Positions 56,105-64,000 of a stretch of DNA of 64,000 nt are shown in pieces. The notes under the pieces were generated by a model. It saw nothing but the letters and a program-made list of their open reading frames with translations. It ran no database searches and was not told the origin of the DNA. Each line of letters begins with the position of its first letter. Position 1 is the stretch's first letter. This DNA is from Actinoplanes oblitus (GTDB lineage: Bacteria; Actinomycetota; Actinomycetes; Mycobacteriales; Micromonosporaceae), in NCBI RefSeq assembly GCF_030252345.1, contig NZ_CP126980.1:7207501-7271500 (forward strand), written 5' to 3'. A program made the translations under genes and the position numbers.

Positions 56105-57256
56105 CTATCCCCTCCGCGCCGCGGCGGCAACCGGCGGCTTCGCCCGGCCGACGACATCGAACAGCTTCCGCGCGGCCACCTCGGCCCCGTCGGTCCGGAT
56201 CGTCCCGGCCACCTCGGCCGCCCGGACCCGGGTCGCCGGGGCCAGGGCCGTCGTGAGAGCTGCCGAGAAGGACTCGAGGGTCGGTGCCGGACCGTCGATC
56301 GCCGCGCCGATACCCAGCTCGGCCACCCGGTCGGAGTAGTAGATCTGACCGACGATCTGGCGTACCACGATCTGCGGGACGCCGGCCCGGGTGGCCACGT
56401 GCGTGGTGCCGGTGCCGTCGTGGTGGATGGCGGCGGCCACCCGGCGGAACAGCGCCTGGAGGTTGACCTCGCCGACCGCGAACAGGTCGTCCCCGTCGTC
56501 GGGCAGCGCCAGGTCGGCCCAGCCGCGGGAGAGGATCACCCGGTGGCCCTGCGCGCGGATCGCCTCGATCGCCACCTGCGCGGCGTCGGCGGTCCCGTCC
56601 GAGCTGCCGAAGCCCACGTACACCGGCGGCGGCCCGGCCGCCAGGAACGCCTCCAGCTCCGCGCTGAGCGGACGCTCGTCGGGCAGGATCCACGCGCCGG
56701 TCTGCTCGGCCTCCAGGCCCGGGCCCAGCGGGGCCAGCACCGGGTCGGCGGCCAGCCAGGGCCGGTCGGTGCAGCCGTAGTCGAACAGGTTCCGCACCGG
56801 CGGCAGGCCGATCGACGCCCGCCGCTCGTCCAGCGCGCCGGCGAACAGGCCGTCGGCGCCCTGGTTGTACCGCGCCCGCTGTGCCGCGTCGAGCGCTGTC
56901 GGCAGGTGGATCGGGCAGAGCGCGACGTAGAAGTACGGGATGCCCAGCTTCTCGGCCACCGACCGGACCGCTGCCGCGCCGGACAGCAGGCCGCCGGCCA
57001 CCACCACGTCACAGTCCTCGGCGAGCGCCGGGACCTGGTCGAACTGCTCGGCGATCCCGGCGGCCGCGAACTCCGGCCCGGGCCGCTCCGGCCGGCTGAC
57101 CGGCACCAGCGGCACGTCGGTCTCGGCGAGCCGCTCGGCGCTGTCCGGCGGGGCGCACATCCGTACCTCCGCCCCGAGGGCCCGCAATCGTACGGCCAAC
57201 GCCACCAGCGGTTCCACATCTCCGCGTGATCCGCAGGACCACAACAGCACACGCAT
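56105..57256 (-). CDS. GT1 glycosyltransferase D (GtfA-like, variant donor motif)
   Basis: This is a 383-residue GT-B transferase beginning [21 protein letters not shown]. The donor motif reads [11 protein letters not shown], with Asp where most have Gly. The chloroeremomycin aminosugar transferase GtfA has the similar HHDSAGTT, so this is the best candidate for attaching the ristosamine-type sugar. The segment [10 protein letters not shown] is also GtfA-like. It is the first transferase after mbtH in the operon. Confidence 0.9.
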   Translation of the reverse strand: MRVLLWSCGSRGDVEPLVALAVRLRALGAEVRMCAPPDSAERLAETDVPLVPVSRPERPGPEFAAAGIAEQFDQVPALAEDCDVVVAGGLLSGAAAVRSVAEKLGIPYFYVALCPIHLPTALDAAQRARYNQGADGLFAGALDERRASIGLPPVRNLFDYGCTDRPWLAADPVLAPLGPGLEAEQTGAWILPDERPLSAELEAFLAAGPPPVYVGFGSSDGTADAAQVAIEAIRAQGHRVILSRGWADLALPDDGDDLFAVGEVNLQALFRRVAAAIHHDGTGTTHVATRAGVPQIVVRQIVGQIYYSDRVAELGIGAAIDGPAPTLESFSAALTTALAPATRVRAAEVAGTIRTDGAEVAARKLFDVVGRAKPPVAAAARRG

Positions 57257-57371
57257 CTCGCATCCCCTATTCCGCGGGTTTCCGGCCGGCTTCGGCCCGA
57301 TCAGCTCCGGCGAATTCGGCAACGCTGCTCATCGCGTACCGAAAATCGTGTTCGGCGAAAAATGGCGGCGC

Positions 57372-57581
57372 TCAGGCGCCGATCTCGGCGATCAGGCTCT
57401 TCGGCCGCAGGTCCGTCCAGTTCTGCTCGACATAGGCAAGGCATTCCTGACGGGACGCCGCACCGTGGGCCACGGTCCAGCCGGCGGGCTGCTCGGCGAA
57501 GGCCGGCCACAGCGAATGCTGACCCTCGTCATTGACGAGCACAAAAAAGGAACCGTTTTCGTTGGCGAACGGGTTGGTCAT
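57372..57581 (-). CDS. MbtH-like NRPS chaperone
   Basis: This is a 69-residue MbtH-family protein, which binds and activates NRPS adenylation domains. The signature residues are present: NPFANENG, SLWPAF, P.GW and ENW/QNWTDLRPKSL near the end. A GAAAGGA site precedes the ATG. A StrR-type box lies 70-100 bp upstream, so this gene may open the long leftward sugar and transferase operon. Confidence 0.96.
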   Translation of the reverse strand: MTNPFANENGSFFVLVNDEGQHSLWPAFAEQPAGWTVAHGAASRQECLAYVEQNWTDLRPKSLIAEIGA

Positions 57582-57649
57582 CGTCGTGTCCTTTCAGCAA
57601 TGCGGCAGCGATCTCGATTGTGCGGAACGAAGCCGATGTCCACGAGGCG

Positions 57650-57678
57650 GTCCAAGCGGCCATTACTGACACTTGGAC
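57650..57678. promoter_or_regulatory. StrR/Bbr-type operator upstream of mbtH
   Basis: GTCCAAG (57650-57656) and CTTGGAC (57672-57678) give GTCCAA-N17-TTGGAC, an exact match to the Bbr-type pattern. It lies in the 109-bp gap between evaA and mbtH. Confidence 0.78.
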
Positions 57679-57690
57679 ACGTCGTATTCG

Positions 57691-59145
57691 TCAGGCCGGC
57701 AGCCCGCTCAACATTCCGTTCAGGCAGGCGAGCAGGCTGCGCGCCTGCACGTTGACGTAGTTGTTGTGGCGGACCAGGGACATCAGCTGGCCCACGGTGA
57801 CCCAGCAGAAGCCGGCCGGCGGGTCGAGCGGCGCCTGCTCCGGAGCCGGCTCCAGGACCAGGTAGCGGCTCTCCGCGTTGAGGAACCGGCCGCCCTCCTC
57901 GGAGTGCACCGCCTGGTAGCGCACGGTGGCCGGGTCGGCGCCCAGGACCAGGTCGAGGAAGGCGGGCCGGTCACCGATCGGCAGATCGTCGTGGTTGCCC
58001 GGCACGCACTGCACGGTGGGTCCCAGCTCCAGGGCGCCCAGGAAGCCGGCCTCCGCCCGGGCCGCGACCAGCACGTGCAGCACGCCGTCGATCCGGCGCG
58101 TGACGAACGCGTTGATCCCCATCCCGCGCGGCTCGATCACCGGCTGGGTCCACCGGCTCACCTCCCGGCTGCCGGCCTCCACCGACAGGGCCACCACCTC
58201 GAAGAACCGCCCGTCGGGCCGGCCTATCGCGTGCGTCCCGCGTACCCAGCCGGGCAGTCCCCCGAGAGGCACCCGCTCGGCGCGTACGCTCAGCCGCGCC
58301 CGCTCGGCGGTCAGCCAGGACAGCACCTCGACGTCCGGGTGCAACGCCGCGCCGTGCCGGGAGTGGGCCAGCGCGGCCAGGAACGACCCCGGCGCCCGGC
58401 CGGCGTCCACCGACCCGATCGGCGCGCAGGCCAGCACCGTCCGGGCGTCCATGTTGATCACGTTGTCCCGGTGCAGCAGCTCACCGATCTGCCCGAGGGT
58501 GAGCCAGCAGAAGTCGGCGTGCGGCTCGACCTCCTCGTCCACCTCGACGATCATGTTCCGGTTGTTCTTGCGGTGGAACCACGAGCCGTGCTCCGACTGC
58601 AGCACGTCGGCCACCACCCGGCCCCGGCCCGGCTGCCGGAAGTAGTCCAGGTAGCGCACCGGCGCGCCCTCGTGCACCCGGGTGTAGTTGCTCCGGGTGG
58701 CCTGCACCGTCGGCGACAACTGGAGCAGATTGGGGTTGCCCGGCTCCATCTTGGCCTGCATCAGGAAGTGCAGGACCCCGCCGATCCGCTTCACCAGGAT
58801 GCCGAGGATGCCGACCTCGGGCTGCTTGATGATCGGCTGGTACCACTCGGCCCGCGGGCCGGTCTCGGAGCTGACCCGCAGCCCCTCGACGGTGAAGAAC
58901 TTGCCGCTGGCGTGGACCAGGTTGCCGGTGTCCGGGTGGAAGGACCACCGGTCCAGCTCGCTGAACGGGATGCGCTCGACCCGGAACGCGTGCCGGCGCC
59001 GGACGTCGGCCAGCCAGTCGCCCACCTCCTCGGTGCGCAGCAGCGCACCCTGCGAGGCGGTGAGCGACTCGGCCAGCCGGCCGGGCAGCGCGGCGTCGGC
59101 GCGCGGGCGCAGCGCGACGCGCTGCTCGACGAGCTGTGCCTGCAT
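57691..59145 (-). CDS. evaA: EvaA, dTDP-4-keto-6-deoxyglucose 2,3-dehydratase
   Basis: This is a 484-residue NDP-hexose 2,3-dehydratase that starts 2-deoxygenation of dTDP-4-keto-6-deoxyglucose. The family's internal duplication is obvious: residues 60-245 and 285-470 are homologous halves, each with W..P.I/V..P..GILG or GINAF motifs, Q.K.EPGN or AR.EAG blocks, and an ending CW.T.GQ....LLH or LV followed by VN. It starts 15 bp after the NRPS stop and is likely co-transcribed with it. With evaB, evaD and evaE it makes a 3-amino-2,3,6-trideoxy-L-hexose. Confidence 0.92.
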   Translation of the reverse strand: MQAQLVEQRVALRPRADAALPGRLAESLTASQGALLRTEEVGDWLADVRRRHAFRVERIPFSELDRWSFHPDTGNLVHASGKFFTVEGLRVSSETGPRAEWYQPIIKQPEVGILGILVKRIGGVLHFLMQAKMEPGNPNLLQLSPTVQATRSNYTRVHEGAPVRYLDYFRQPGRGRVVADVLQSEHGSWFHRKNNRNMIVEVDEEVEPHADFCWLTLGQIGELLHRDNVINMDARTVLACAPIGSVDAGRAPGSFLAALAHSRHGAALHPDVEVLSWLTAERARLSVRAERVPLGGLPGWVRGTHAIGRPDGRFFEVVALSVEAGSREVSRWTQPVIEPRGMGINAFVTRRIDGVLHVLVAARAEAGFLGALELGPTVQCVPGNHDDLPIGDRPAFLDLVLGADPATVRYQAVHSEEGGRFLNAESRYLVLEPAPEQAPLDPPAGFCWVTVGQLMSLVRHNNYVNVQARSLLACLNGMLSGLPA

Positions 59146-59160
59146 GGCTGCCCGCCTTCC

Positions 59161-62100
59161 CTACGACGCCGGCCGGGAGCGGAGCTTCTCGGCGAGGATG
59201 GCGCCGATCTGCGCCAGCGCCGCCGGTTGCACCATCTCGTAGTGGTTCGTCGGGATCTCGTGCGGCTCGATGGTCCCGCTGGTCACGTCCTTCCAGCTGG
59301 CCACCGCCTCCGGGACCGGCAGGTGCGCCGGGCGGTCCACGGTGGCCACGAAGAGCAGCACGTCGCTGGTGAACGGCGACGCCGTGTGCGCCGGGCCGAC
59401 CTTCCAGAGGTTGCGCATCACCGCCTCCAGGCGCTGCCGGGCTCCGGCGCCCCGCACCATCTGACCGGCGAGTTCCAGCTCCTGCTGCTTGCGTTTCTCC
59501 AGGGCCGCCTCGTTGCGCGCGGCCTCCTCGGTCACCGTGCCCTTCGCGTTCTTGCCCATGTAGACCGGGTACGCGTCGAGCAGGGCGAGCAGGCTCACCT
59601 GCTCCCCCTCGGCTTCGAGCAGCACCGTCATCGCCTGCGCGATCCGGCCGCCGAGCGACCAGCCGAGCAGCTGGTACGGCCCGGACGGCTGCACGGTGCG
59701 GAGCTGCGCGACGTAGTCGGCGGCCATCTCCTCGACGCTGGCCGGGAGCGTCTCCGTCCGGGCCAGGCCACGGGCCTGCAGCCCGTACACCGGCTGGTTC
59801 GCCGGCAGGTGCCGCAGCAACGGCCCGTAGTTCCAGCTCAGGCCGCCGCTGGCGTGCACGCAGAACAGCGGCGGGCGGTCACCGGCCGGACGCAGCGGCA
59901 GCAGCACCTCGTAGTCGCCGGTCTTCACCGAGGCGCTCGACCCGCGCCGCTCCCCCACCACGACCAGCGTCTTGGCGGCGGACTTGCGGACCAGCAGGCC
60001 GGTCCGCAGCATCGAGTGCCCCGGCTCGCCGAACGGGCACGGCACGCGCGGCTGGTCGCCGGCGCCCGCGTCCACGGCGGGACCGGTGAGGTACAGCTCG
60101 CCGACCGCGCCGGGCGCGACCGGACGCTGCCGGTCGTCGAGCAGCAGCGCGCCGAGCGGGCCGTCCCCGGCCAGGTCGGCGGCGAGCGCCGGCACCGGCC
60201 CGGACCAGCGCGCCGGGGCGATGGCCGGCCGGGACCGCTCGGTGTCGTCCAGGAAGAGGTCCAGCTCGCTGATCCGCCGCCGCGGATCCGCCGCCACCTG
60301 CTCCAGCACCCGGACCAGCCGGTGCGCCAGCGCCTCGGCGGTGTCCTCGTCGAACAGGTCGGTGAGGTAGTGCAGGGCGCCCTCCAGGCCGGCCTCCTCG
60401 TCCTCGTCGTCCCGGCGCTCGGCGAGCTTGACCGCGAGGTCCAGCTCCATGGCCTCGACCCCGCCGGGTTCGACACTCGTGCGCAGGGCGGGCAGTTCCG
60501 CGGCGTCCCAGGCGCCGTTGTCCGCCTCGCTCAGTTCCAGGCCCACCTGGAACACCGGGTGGCGGGAGAGCGAGGCCGGCAGGTCCAGCAGCTCCGGGAT
60601 CTTCTCGAACGGCACGTCCAGGTGCTGGCGTGCCTCCCGGACCGCCTCCTGCACCCGGGCGACCACCTCCAGGAAGGTCGGATCGGCCGAGACATCGGTA
60701 CGGATCGGGAACGGCCGGGCGAACGGGCCGACCATCGGCTCCAGGTCGATCAGGTCCTCGTCCCGGGGCAGCGTCGTGCCGATCACCAGGTCGTCACCGG
60801 CGCCGTACCCGGCCAGCAGCATGGCGAGCGCCGCCTGCACCGCCTGGAGCAGGTCCACGCCGGCCGACTCGGCCGTCTCGGCCAGCCGGGCGTGCGACTC
60901 GGCGCCCAGCCGCAGCTCGACGGTGCCGGCCCGGCGCGACGGGAGGGCCGGCCGCGGCCTGTCGAACGGCAGCACCGTCTCCCCGTCGATGCCGGCCAGG
61001 TGGTTGCGCCAGAAGTTCAGCTGGTCGCTGATCAGGCTGTCCTGGTCGGTCTCGGCCGCCAGCAGGCGCCGCTCCCAGATCGCGTAGTCGGCGAACTGCA
61101 GGGCCAGCGGCGCCCGCTGCGGTGCCCGGCCGGCGCGGCGGGCGCCGTACGCGGCAGCGAGGTCCCGGAAGAACACGTCCGTCGAGTCGTCGTCGGCGGC
61201 GATCCGGTGCAGCGTCACCGACAGCACGTGCTCCCGCTCGCCGAGCACCAGCAGCCCGGACCGCCACGGCACGTCCCGGGTCAGGTCGAACGGCTCCTCG
61301 CGCCACCGCGCCAGCAGTCCGGGAACGTCCCGCTCGGTGGCCGGGACCGGGTCCAGCCGGACCGGCACGCTCGGGTGGATGTGCTGCCGGACGGTCTGCG
61401 CGTCGCCGGGGAACGTGGTCCGCAGGATCTCGTGCCGGTCGGCGACGTCGCCGAGCGCCGCCTCCAGGGCGGCCACGTCCAACCGGCCGCGCAGCCGCAG
61501 CGCCACCGAGACGTGCCGGCCCCGGGTCTCCTCCGACGGGCTGGCCAGCAGCCAGGCACGCAGCTGCCGGGCGGTGAGCGGCACCCGCTCCGGCCGGGCC
61601 ACGGCCTCCAGGGCGGGCCGTGCCTTCGCGGCCAGCGCCCGGGCGACACCGGCCGGGGTCGGCGAGGAGAACAGCTGGCGGATCGGCAGGTCCGCGCCGA
61701 GTTCCTCGCGGATCCGGGCGATCAGCCGCATGGCCAGCGCGGAGCTGCCCCCGAGGTCGTGGAAGGCGTCGTCGACGCCGACCCGCTCGACGCCGAGGAT
61801 CTCGGCGTAGAGGGCGCAGAGCACCTTCTCGGTCTCGCTCTCCGGCGCCTTCGCCGACGTGCCGCCGGCCAGGTCCGGGGCCGGCAGGGCGCGGCGATCC
61901 ACCTTGCTGTTGGCGGTGATCGGCAGGCTGACCAGCCCGACCACCGCGACCGGCACCATGTACGCGGGCAGCACCCGGCCCAGCTGCCGCCGGATCTCCT
62001 CGGTGTCCAGCTCACCGGTATCCGAGACGACGTAGCCGACCAGGCGCTTCTCGCCCGGCTGGTCCTCGCGCGCCACCACCACCGCCTCGCGCACCCCGGG

Positions 62101-64000
62101 CTGGGCGGCCAGCGCCGCCTCCACCTCGCCCAGCTCCACCCGGAAGCCGCGGATCTTCACCTGGTCGTCGGCCCGGCCGAGGAACACCACCTCGCCGTCG
62201 GCGTTCCAGCGCGCCAGGTCGCCGGTCCGGTACATGCGCTCACCGGGCCGGAACGGGCACGCCACGAACCGCTCGGCGGTCAGGTCCGGCCGGGACAGGT
62301 AGCCGCGGGCCAGCCCGGTGCCGGCGATGTACAGCTCGCCGGTCACCCCCGGCGCGACCGGGCGCAGGAAGGCGTCCAGCAGGTAGATCCGGCGGTTGCG
62401 CATGGGACGGCCGATCGGCAGTTCCGGACCGAGTTCCGCACCGGGCTCGATCGGCTTCCAGGTCGCGCACAGGGTGGTCTCGGTCGGCCCGTAGGTGTTG
62501 CGCACCCGCAGGCCGGGCTGGGCCCGCCGCAGGTTCGCCACCGTGTGCGCGGGCACCACGTCGCCGCCGGTGCCGACCTCACGCAGGCCGGCGAAGCAGT
62601 CCGGGGACGCCTCGGCCAGCGCGCGGAACGTGCCGGCGGTGAGGTGCACGGCCGTGACGCCGCGTTCGACGGCCCGCCTGATCCCGGCCGCGTCGACCAC
62701 ACCGGGCTCGGCGACCAGGATGCGGCCACCGGTGGTGAGCGGCACCCACATCTCGTAGAGCGAGGGGTCGAAGACGTGCGTGGCGTGCATCAGCAGGCAG
62801 TCGTCCGGGCCGATCTGCCAGCCGGGGTCGCCGGCCAGCCCGGCCACCGCGCCGTGCGGGACGGCGACACCCTTCGGTACGCCTGTCGAGCCGGAGGTGT
62901 ACATGACGTACGCCAGGTCGTCGGCACCGAGCCGGAGCCCGGGCGCGGTGGCCTCGGCGCCGTCGACGGCGGCCCGGGTCGCCGGCTCGTCGAGCACGAC
63001 GGTGATCCGGTCCGCGGTCGCCGGCGGCAGCCCCTCACCGGTGGCCTCGGTGCACACCACCGCCGAGACCCCGGAGTCGGCGAAGATCAGCGCGATCCGC
63101 TCGACCGGGTAGGCGATGTCCACCGGGACGTACGCGGCACCCGCCTTCCAGATCGCCAGGAACACCACCAGCAGGTCGGCGGACCGGTCCATGGCCACCC
63201 CGACGCGGTCGCCACGGCGGACGCCACGCGCGGTGAGGTGCGCGGCCAGCCGGTTCGAGGCCTGGTCGAGTTCGGCGTAGGTGAGCTCCGCGCCGGCGGC
63301 GTCGGTGACCGCCACCCGCTCCGGTGCCGCGGCCACCCGCCGCCCGAACATCTCGACCACCGAGTCCCCGGGCACCGGGCCCGCCGTGGCGTTCCAGTCG
63401 TCCAGCACCGCCGCGCGCTCGGCGTCACCGATCAGCGTCAGCCGGCCGACCAGCACGTCCGGTTCGGCCACCAGGCGCAGCAGCACGCGGACGACCGCGT
63501 CGGCGACCGAGGCCGCGAACGCCGGGGTGAACAGGCCACGGTCGTAGTTGAGGATCACCGGCATCCGCTCGCCCGGGCCGGTGACCAGCGTGAACGGGTA
63601 GTGCGACGAGTCGCGTCCCTTCTGCACCGGAATCATGGTCAGCCCGTCGTCGGCCGAGCCGCCGAGTCCGGTGCGCGGGAAGTTCTCGTAGATGACCAGC
63701 GTGTCGAAGACCGCGCCGGGCCCGGCCACGGCCTGCACCTCCTGCAGGCCGAGATGCTGGTAGGCACCGAGCGCCGACTGCTGGCGCTGCACGTCGGCGA
63801 GCAGGTCGACGACCCGCTGCCCGCCGTCCAGCCGGACCCGTACCGGAAGGGTGTTGAGCAGCATGCCGACCATCTGCTCCACCCCGGGCAGGGCGGCGGG
63901 CCGCCCGGCGGCGGTCGCGCCGAACACCACGTCGGTACGACCGGCGAGCTGCGACAGCACGACCGCCCACGCGCCCTGCACGACGGTGTTCATCGTGAGG
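59161..64000 (-). CDS. Terminal glycopeptide NRPS module: C(partial)-A-T-X-TE
   Basis: This is the 3' 1,610+ codons of an NRPS that enters from the right edge; the frame is open to 64000. Numbering from Met at 63993: end of a C domain (to about 205), an A domain (about 210-705) with core [11 protein letters not shown], a carrier domain (about 715-770; LGGSS), an X domain (about 790-1230), a short A-like remnant (about 1280-1350) and a thioesterase (about 1365-1600; Ser1446 in GWSLGG). The A-domain pocket reads D-P-Y-H-G-G-T-L-C, the dihydroxyphenylglycine type of module 7. The X domain's condensation motif is LHRIAADDD (HRxxxDD instead of HHxxxDG), as known for the P450-recruiting X domains. 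The TE would release the cross-linked heptapeptide. Confidence 0.95.
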   Translation of the reverse strand, partial: LTMNTVVQGAWAVVLSQLAGRTDVVFGATAAGRPAALPGVEQMVGMLLNTLPVRVRLDGGQRVVDLLADVQRQQSALGAYQHLGLQEVQAVAGPGAVFDTLVIYENFPRTGLGGSADDGLTMIPVQKGRDSSHYPFTLVTGPGERMPVILNYDRGLFTPAFAASVADAVVRVLLRLVAEPDVLVGRLTLIGDAERAAVLDDWNATAGPVPGDSVVEMFGRRVAAAPERVAVTDAAGAELTYAELDQASNRLAAHLTARGVRRGDRVGVAMDRSADLLVVFLAIWKAGAAYVPVDIAYPVERIALIFADSGVSAVVCTEATGEGLPPATADRITVVLDEPATRAAVDGAEATAPGLRLGADDLAYVMYTSGSTGVPKGVAVPHGAVAGLAGDPGWQIGPDDCLLMHATHVFDPSLYEMWVPLTTGGRILVAEPGVVDAAGIRRAVERGVTAVHLTAGTFRALAEASPDCFAGLREVGTGGDVVPAHTVANLRRAQPGLRVRNTYGPTETTLCATWKPIEPGAELGPELPIGRPMRNRRIYLLDAFLRPVAPGVTGELYIAGTGLARGYLSRPDLTAERFVACPFRPGERMYRTGDLARWNADGEVVFLGRADDQVKIRGFRVELGEVEAALAAQPGVREAVVVAREDQPGEKRLVGYVVSDTGELDTEEIRRQLGRVLPAYMVPVAVVGLVSLPITANSKVDRRALPAPDLAGGTSAKAPESETEKVLCALYAEILGVERVGVDDAFHDLGGSSALAMRLIARIREELGADLPIRQLFSSPTPAGVARALAAKARPALEAVARPERVPLTARQLRAWLLASPSEETRGRHVSVALRLRGRLDVAALEAALGDVADRHEILRTTFPGDAQTVRQHIHPSVPVRLDPVPATERDVPGLLARWREEPFDLTRDVPWRSGLLVLGEREHVLSVTLHRIAADDDSTDVFFRDLAAAYGARRAGRAPQRAPLALQFADYAIWERRLLAAETDQDSLISDQLNFWRNHLAGIDGETVLPFDRPRPALPSRRAGTVELRLGAESHARLAETAESAGVDLLQAVQAALAMLLAGYGAGDDLVIGTTLPRDEDLIDLEPMVGPFARPFPIRTDVSADPTFLEVVARVQEAVREARQHLDVPFEKIPELLDLPASLSRHPVFQVGLELSEADNGAWDAAELPALRTSVEPGGVEAMELDLAVKLAERRDDEDEEAGLEGALHYLTDLFDEDTAEALAHRLVRVLEQVAADPRRRISELDLFLDDTERSRPAIAPARWSGPVPALAADLAGDGPLGALLLDDRQRPVAPGAVGELYLTGPAVDAGAGDQPRVPCPFGEPGHSMLRTGLLVRKSAAKTLVVVGERRGSSASVKTGDYEVLLPLRPAGDRPPLFCVHASGGLSWNYGPLLRHLPANQPVYGLQARGLARTETLPASVEEMAADYVAQLRTVQPSGPYQLLGWSLGGRIAQAMTVLLEAEGEQVSLLALLDAYPVYMGKNAKGTVTEEAARNEAALEKRKQQELELAGQMVRGAGARQRLEAVMRNLWKVGPAHTASPFTSDVLLFVATVDRPAHLPVPEAVASWKDVTSGTIEPHEIPTNHYEMVQPAALAQIGAILAEKLRSRPAS

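Overview
The window is about 64 kb of very GC-rich DNA with dense, often overlapping genes, GTG/TTG starts and actinomycete regulator classes (AfsR/SARP, LAL-type LuxR, StrR-like). It looks like an actinomycete chromosome, plausibly Actinoplanes or a relative (inference from gene content only). Most of it (about 15.5-64 kb, possibly from 8.4 kb) is one side of a glycopeptide antibiotic (dalbaheptide) gene cluster that runs off the right edge.

Layout. 0-8.4 kb holds mostly housekeeping or flanking genes: a frameshifted AfsR-like regulator, an alpha/beta hydrolase, a small hypothetical protein, an EamA transporter, an AAC(2')-I aminoglycoside acetyltransferase, a serine beta-lactamase-like hydrolase and a divergent TetR regulator with a double operator. 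8.4-15.1 kb holds a LAL/LuxR regulator with a TTA codon, a transthyretin-fold protein without catalytic residues, a 51-residue secreted peptide and a large SARP regulator. 15.5-23.6 kb is a leftward operon for the non-proteinogenic amino acids: hpgT, AroH-type chorismate mutase, hmaS, prephenate dehydrogenase, ferredoxin, a 22-codon leader ORF, then dpgA-B-C-D. 23.7-27.5 kb has a cation/proton antiporter and a second LAL regulator. On the plus strand follow hmo and a CmlA-like diiron beta-hydroxylase (27.99-30.9 kb). Next come the StrR-like regulator and a DAHP synthase. 33.9-44.0 kb is the tailoring block, read leftward: 2OG dioxygenase, oxyA, oxyE, oxyB, halogenase, oxyC, a second degenerate halogenase and a second CmlA-like hydroxylase. 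Then an ABC exporter, a polyprenol-type mannosyltransferase, a methyltransferase, sugar genes (evaE, evaD, evaB), four GT1 glycosyltransferases, another methyltransferase, MbtH and evaA. The right edge carries the terminal NRPS module (C-A-T-X-TE).

How it fits together. DAHP synthase, chorismate mutase and prephenate dehydrogenase feed 4-hydroxyphenylpyruvate. HmaS, Hmo and HpgT convert it to 4-hydroxyphenylglycine. DpgA-D plus HpgT make 3,5-dihydroxyphenylglycine, the residue predicted for the module-7 A domain from its pocket (D-P-Y-H-G-G-T-L). CmlA-like enzymes would supply beta-hydroxytyrosine. Four Oxy P450s, recruited by the X domain, predict a fully cross-linked aglycone with residues 1 and 3 joined. 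Halogenation, glucosylation, mannosylation and an aminosugar follow. evaA, B, D and E are present and no evaC-type C-methyltransferase is seen, which points to L-ristosamine (or an epimer) rather than a vancosamine-type sugar. The product is therefore predicted to be a chlorinated ristocetin/actaplanin-like glycopeptide. Four StrR-family inverted repeats (GTCCAA-N17/18-TTGGAC type) mark putative regulon promoters. Not seen in the window: NRPS modules 1-6, vanHAX/vanRS, a sulfotransferase, and the acyltransferase typical of teicoplanin.
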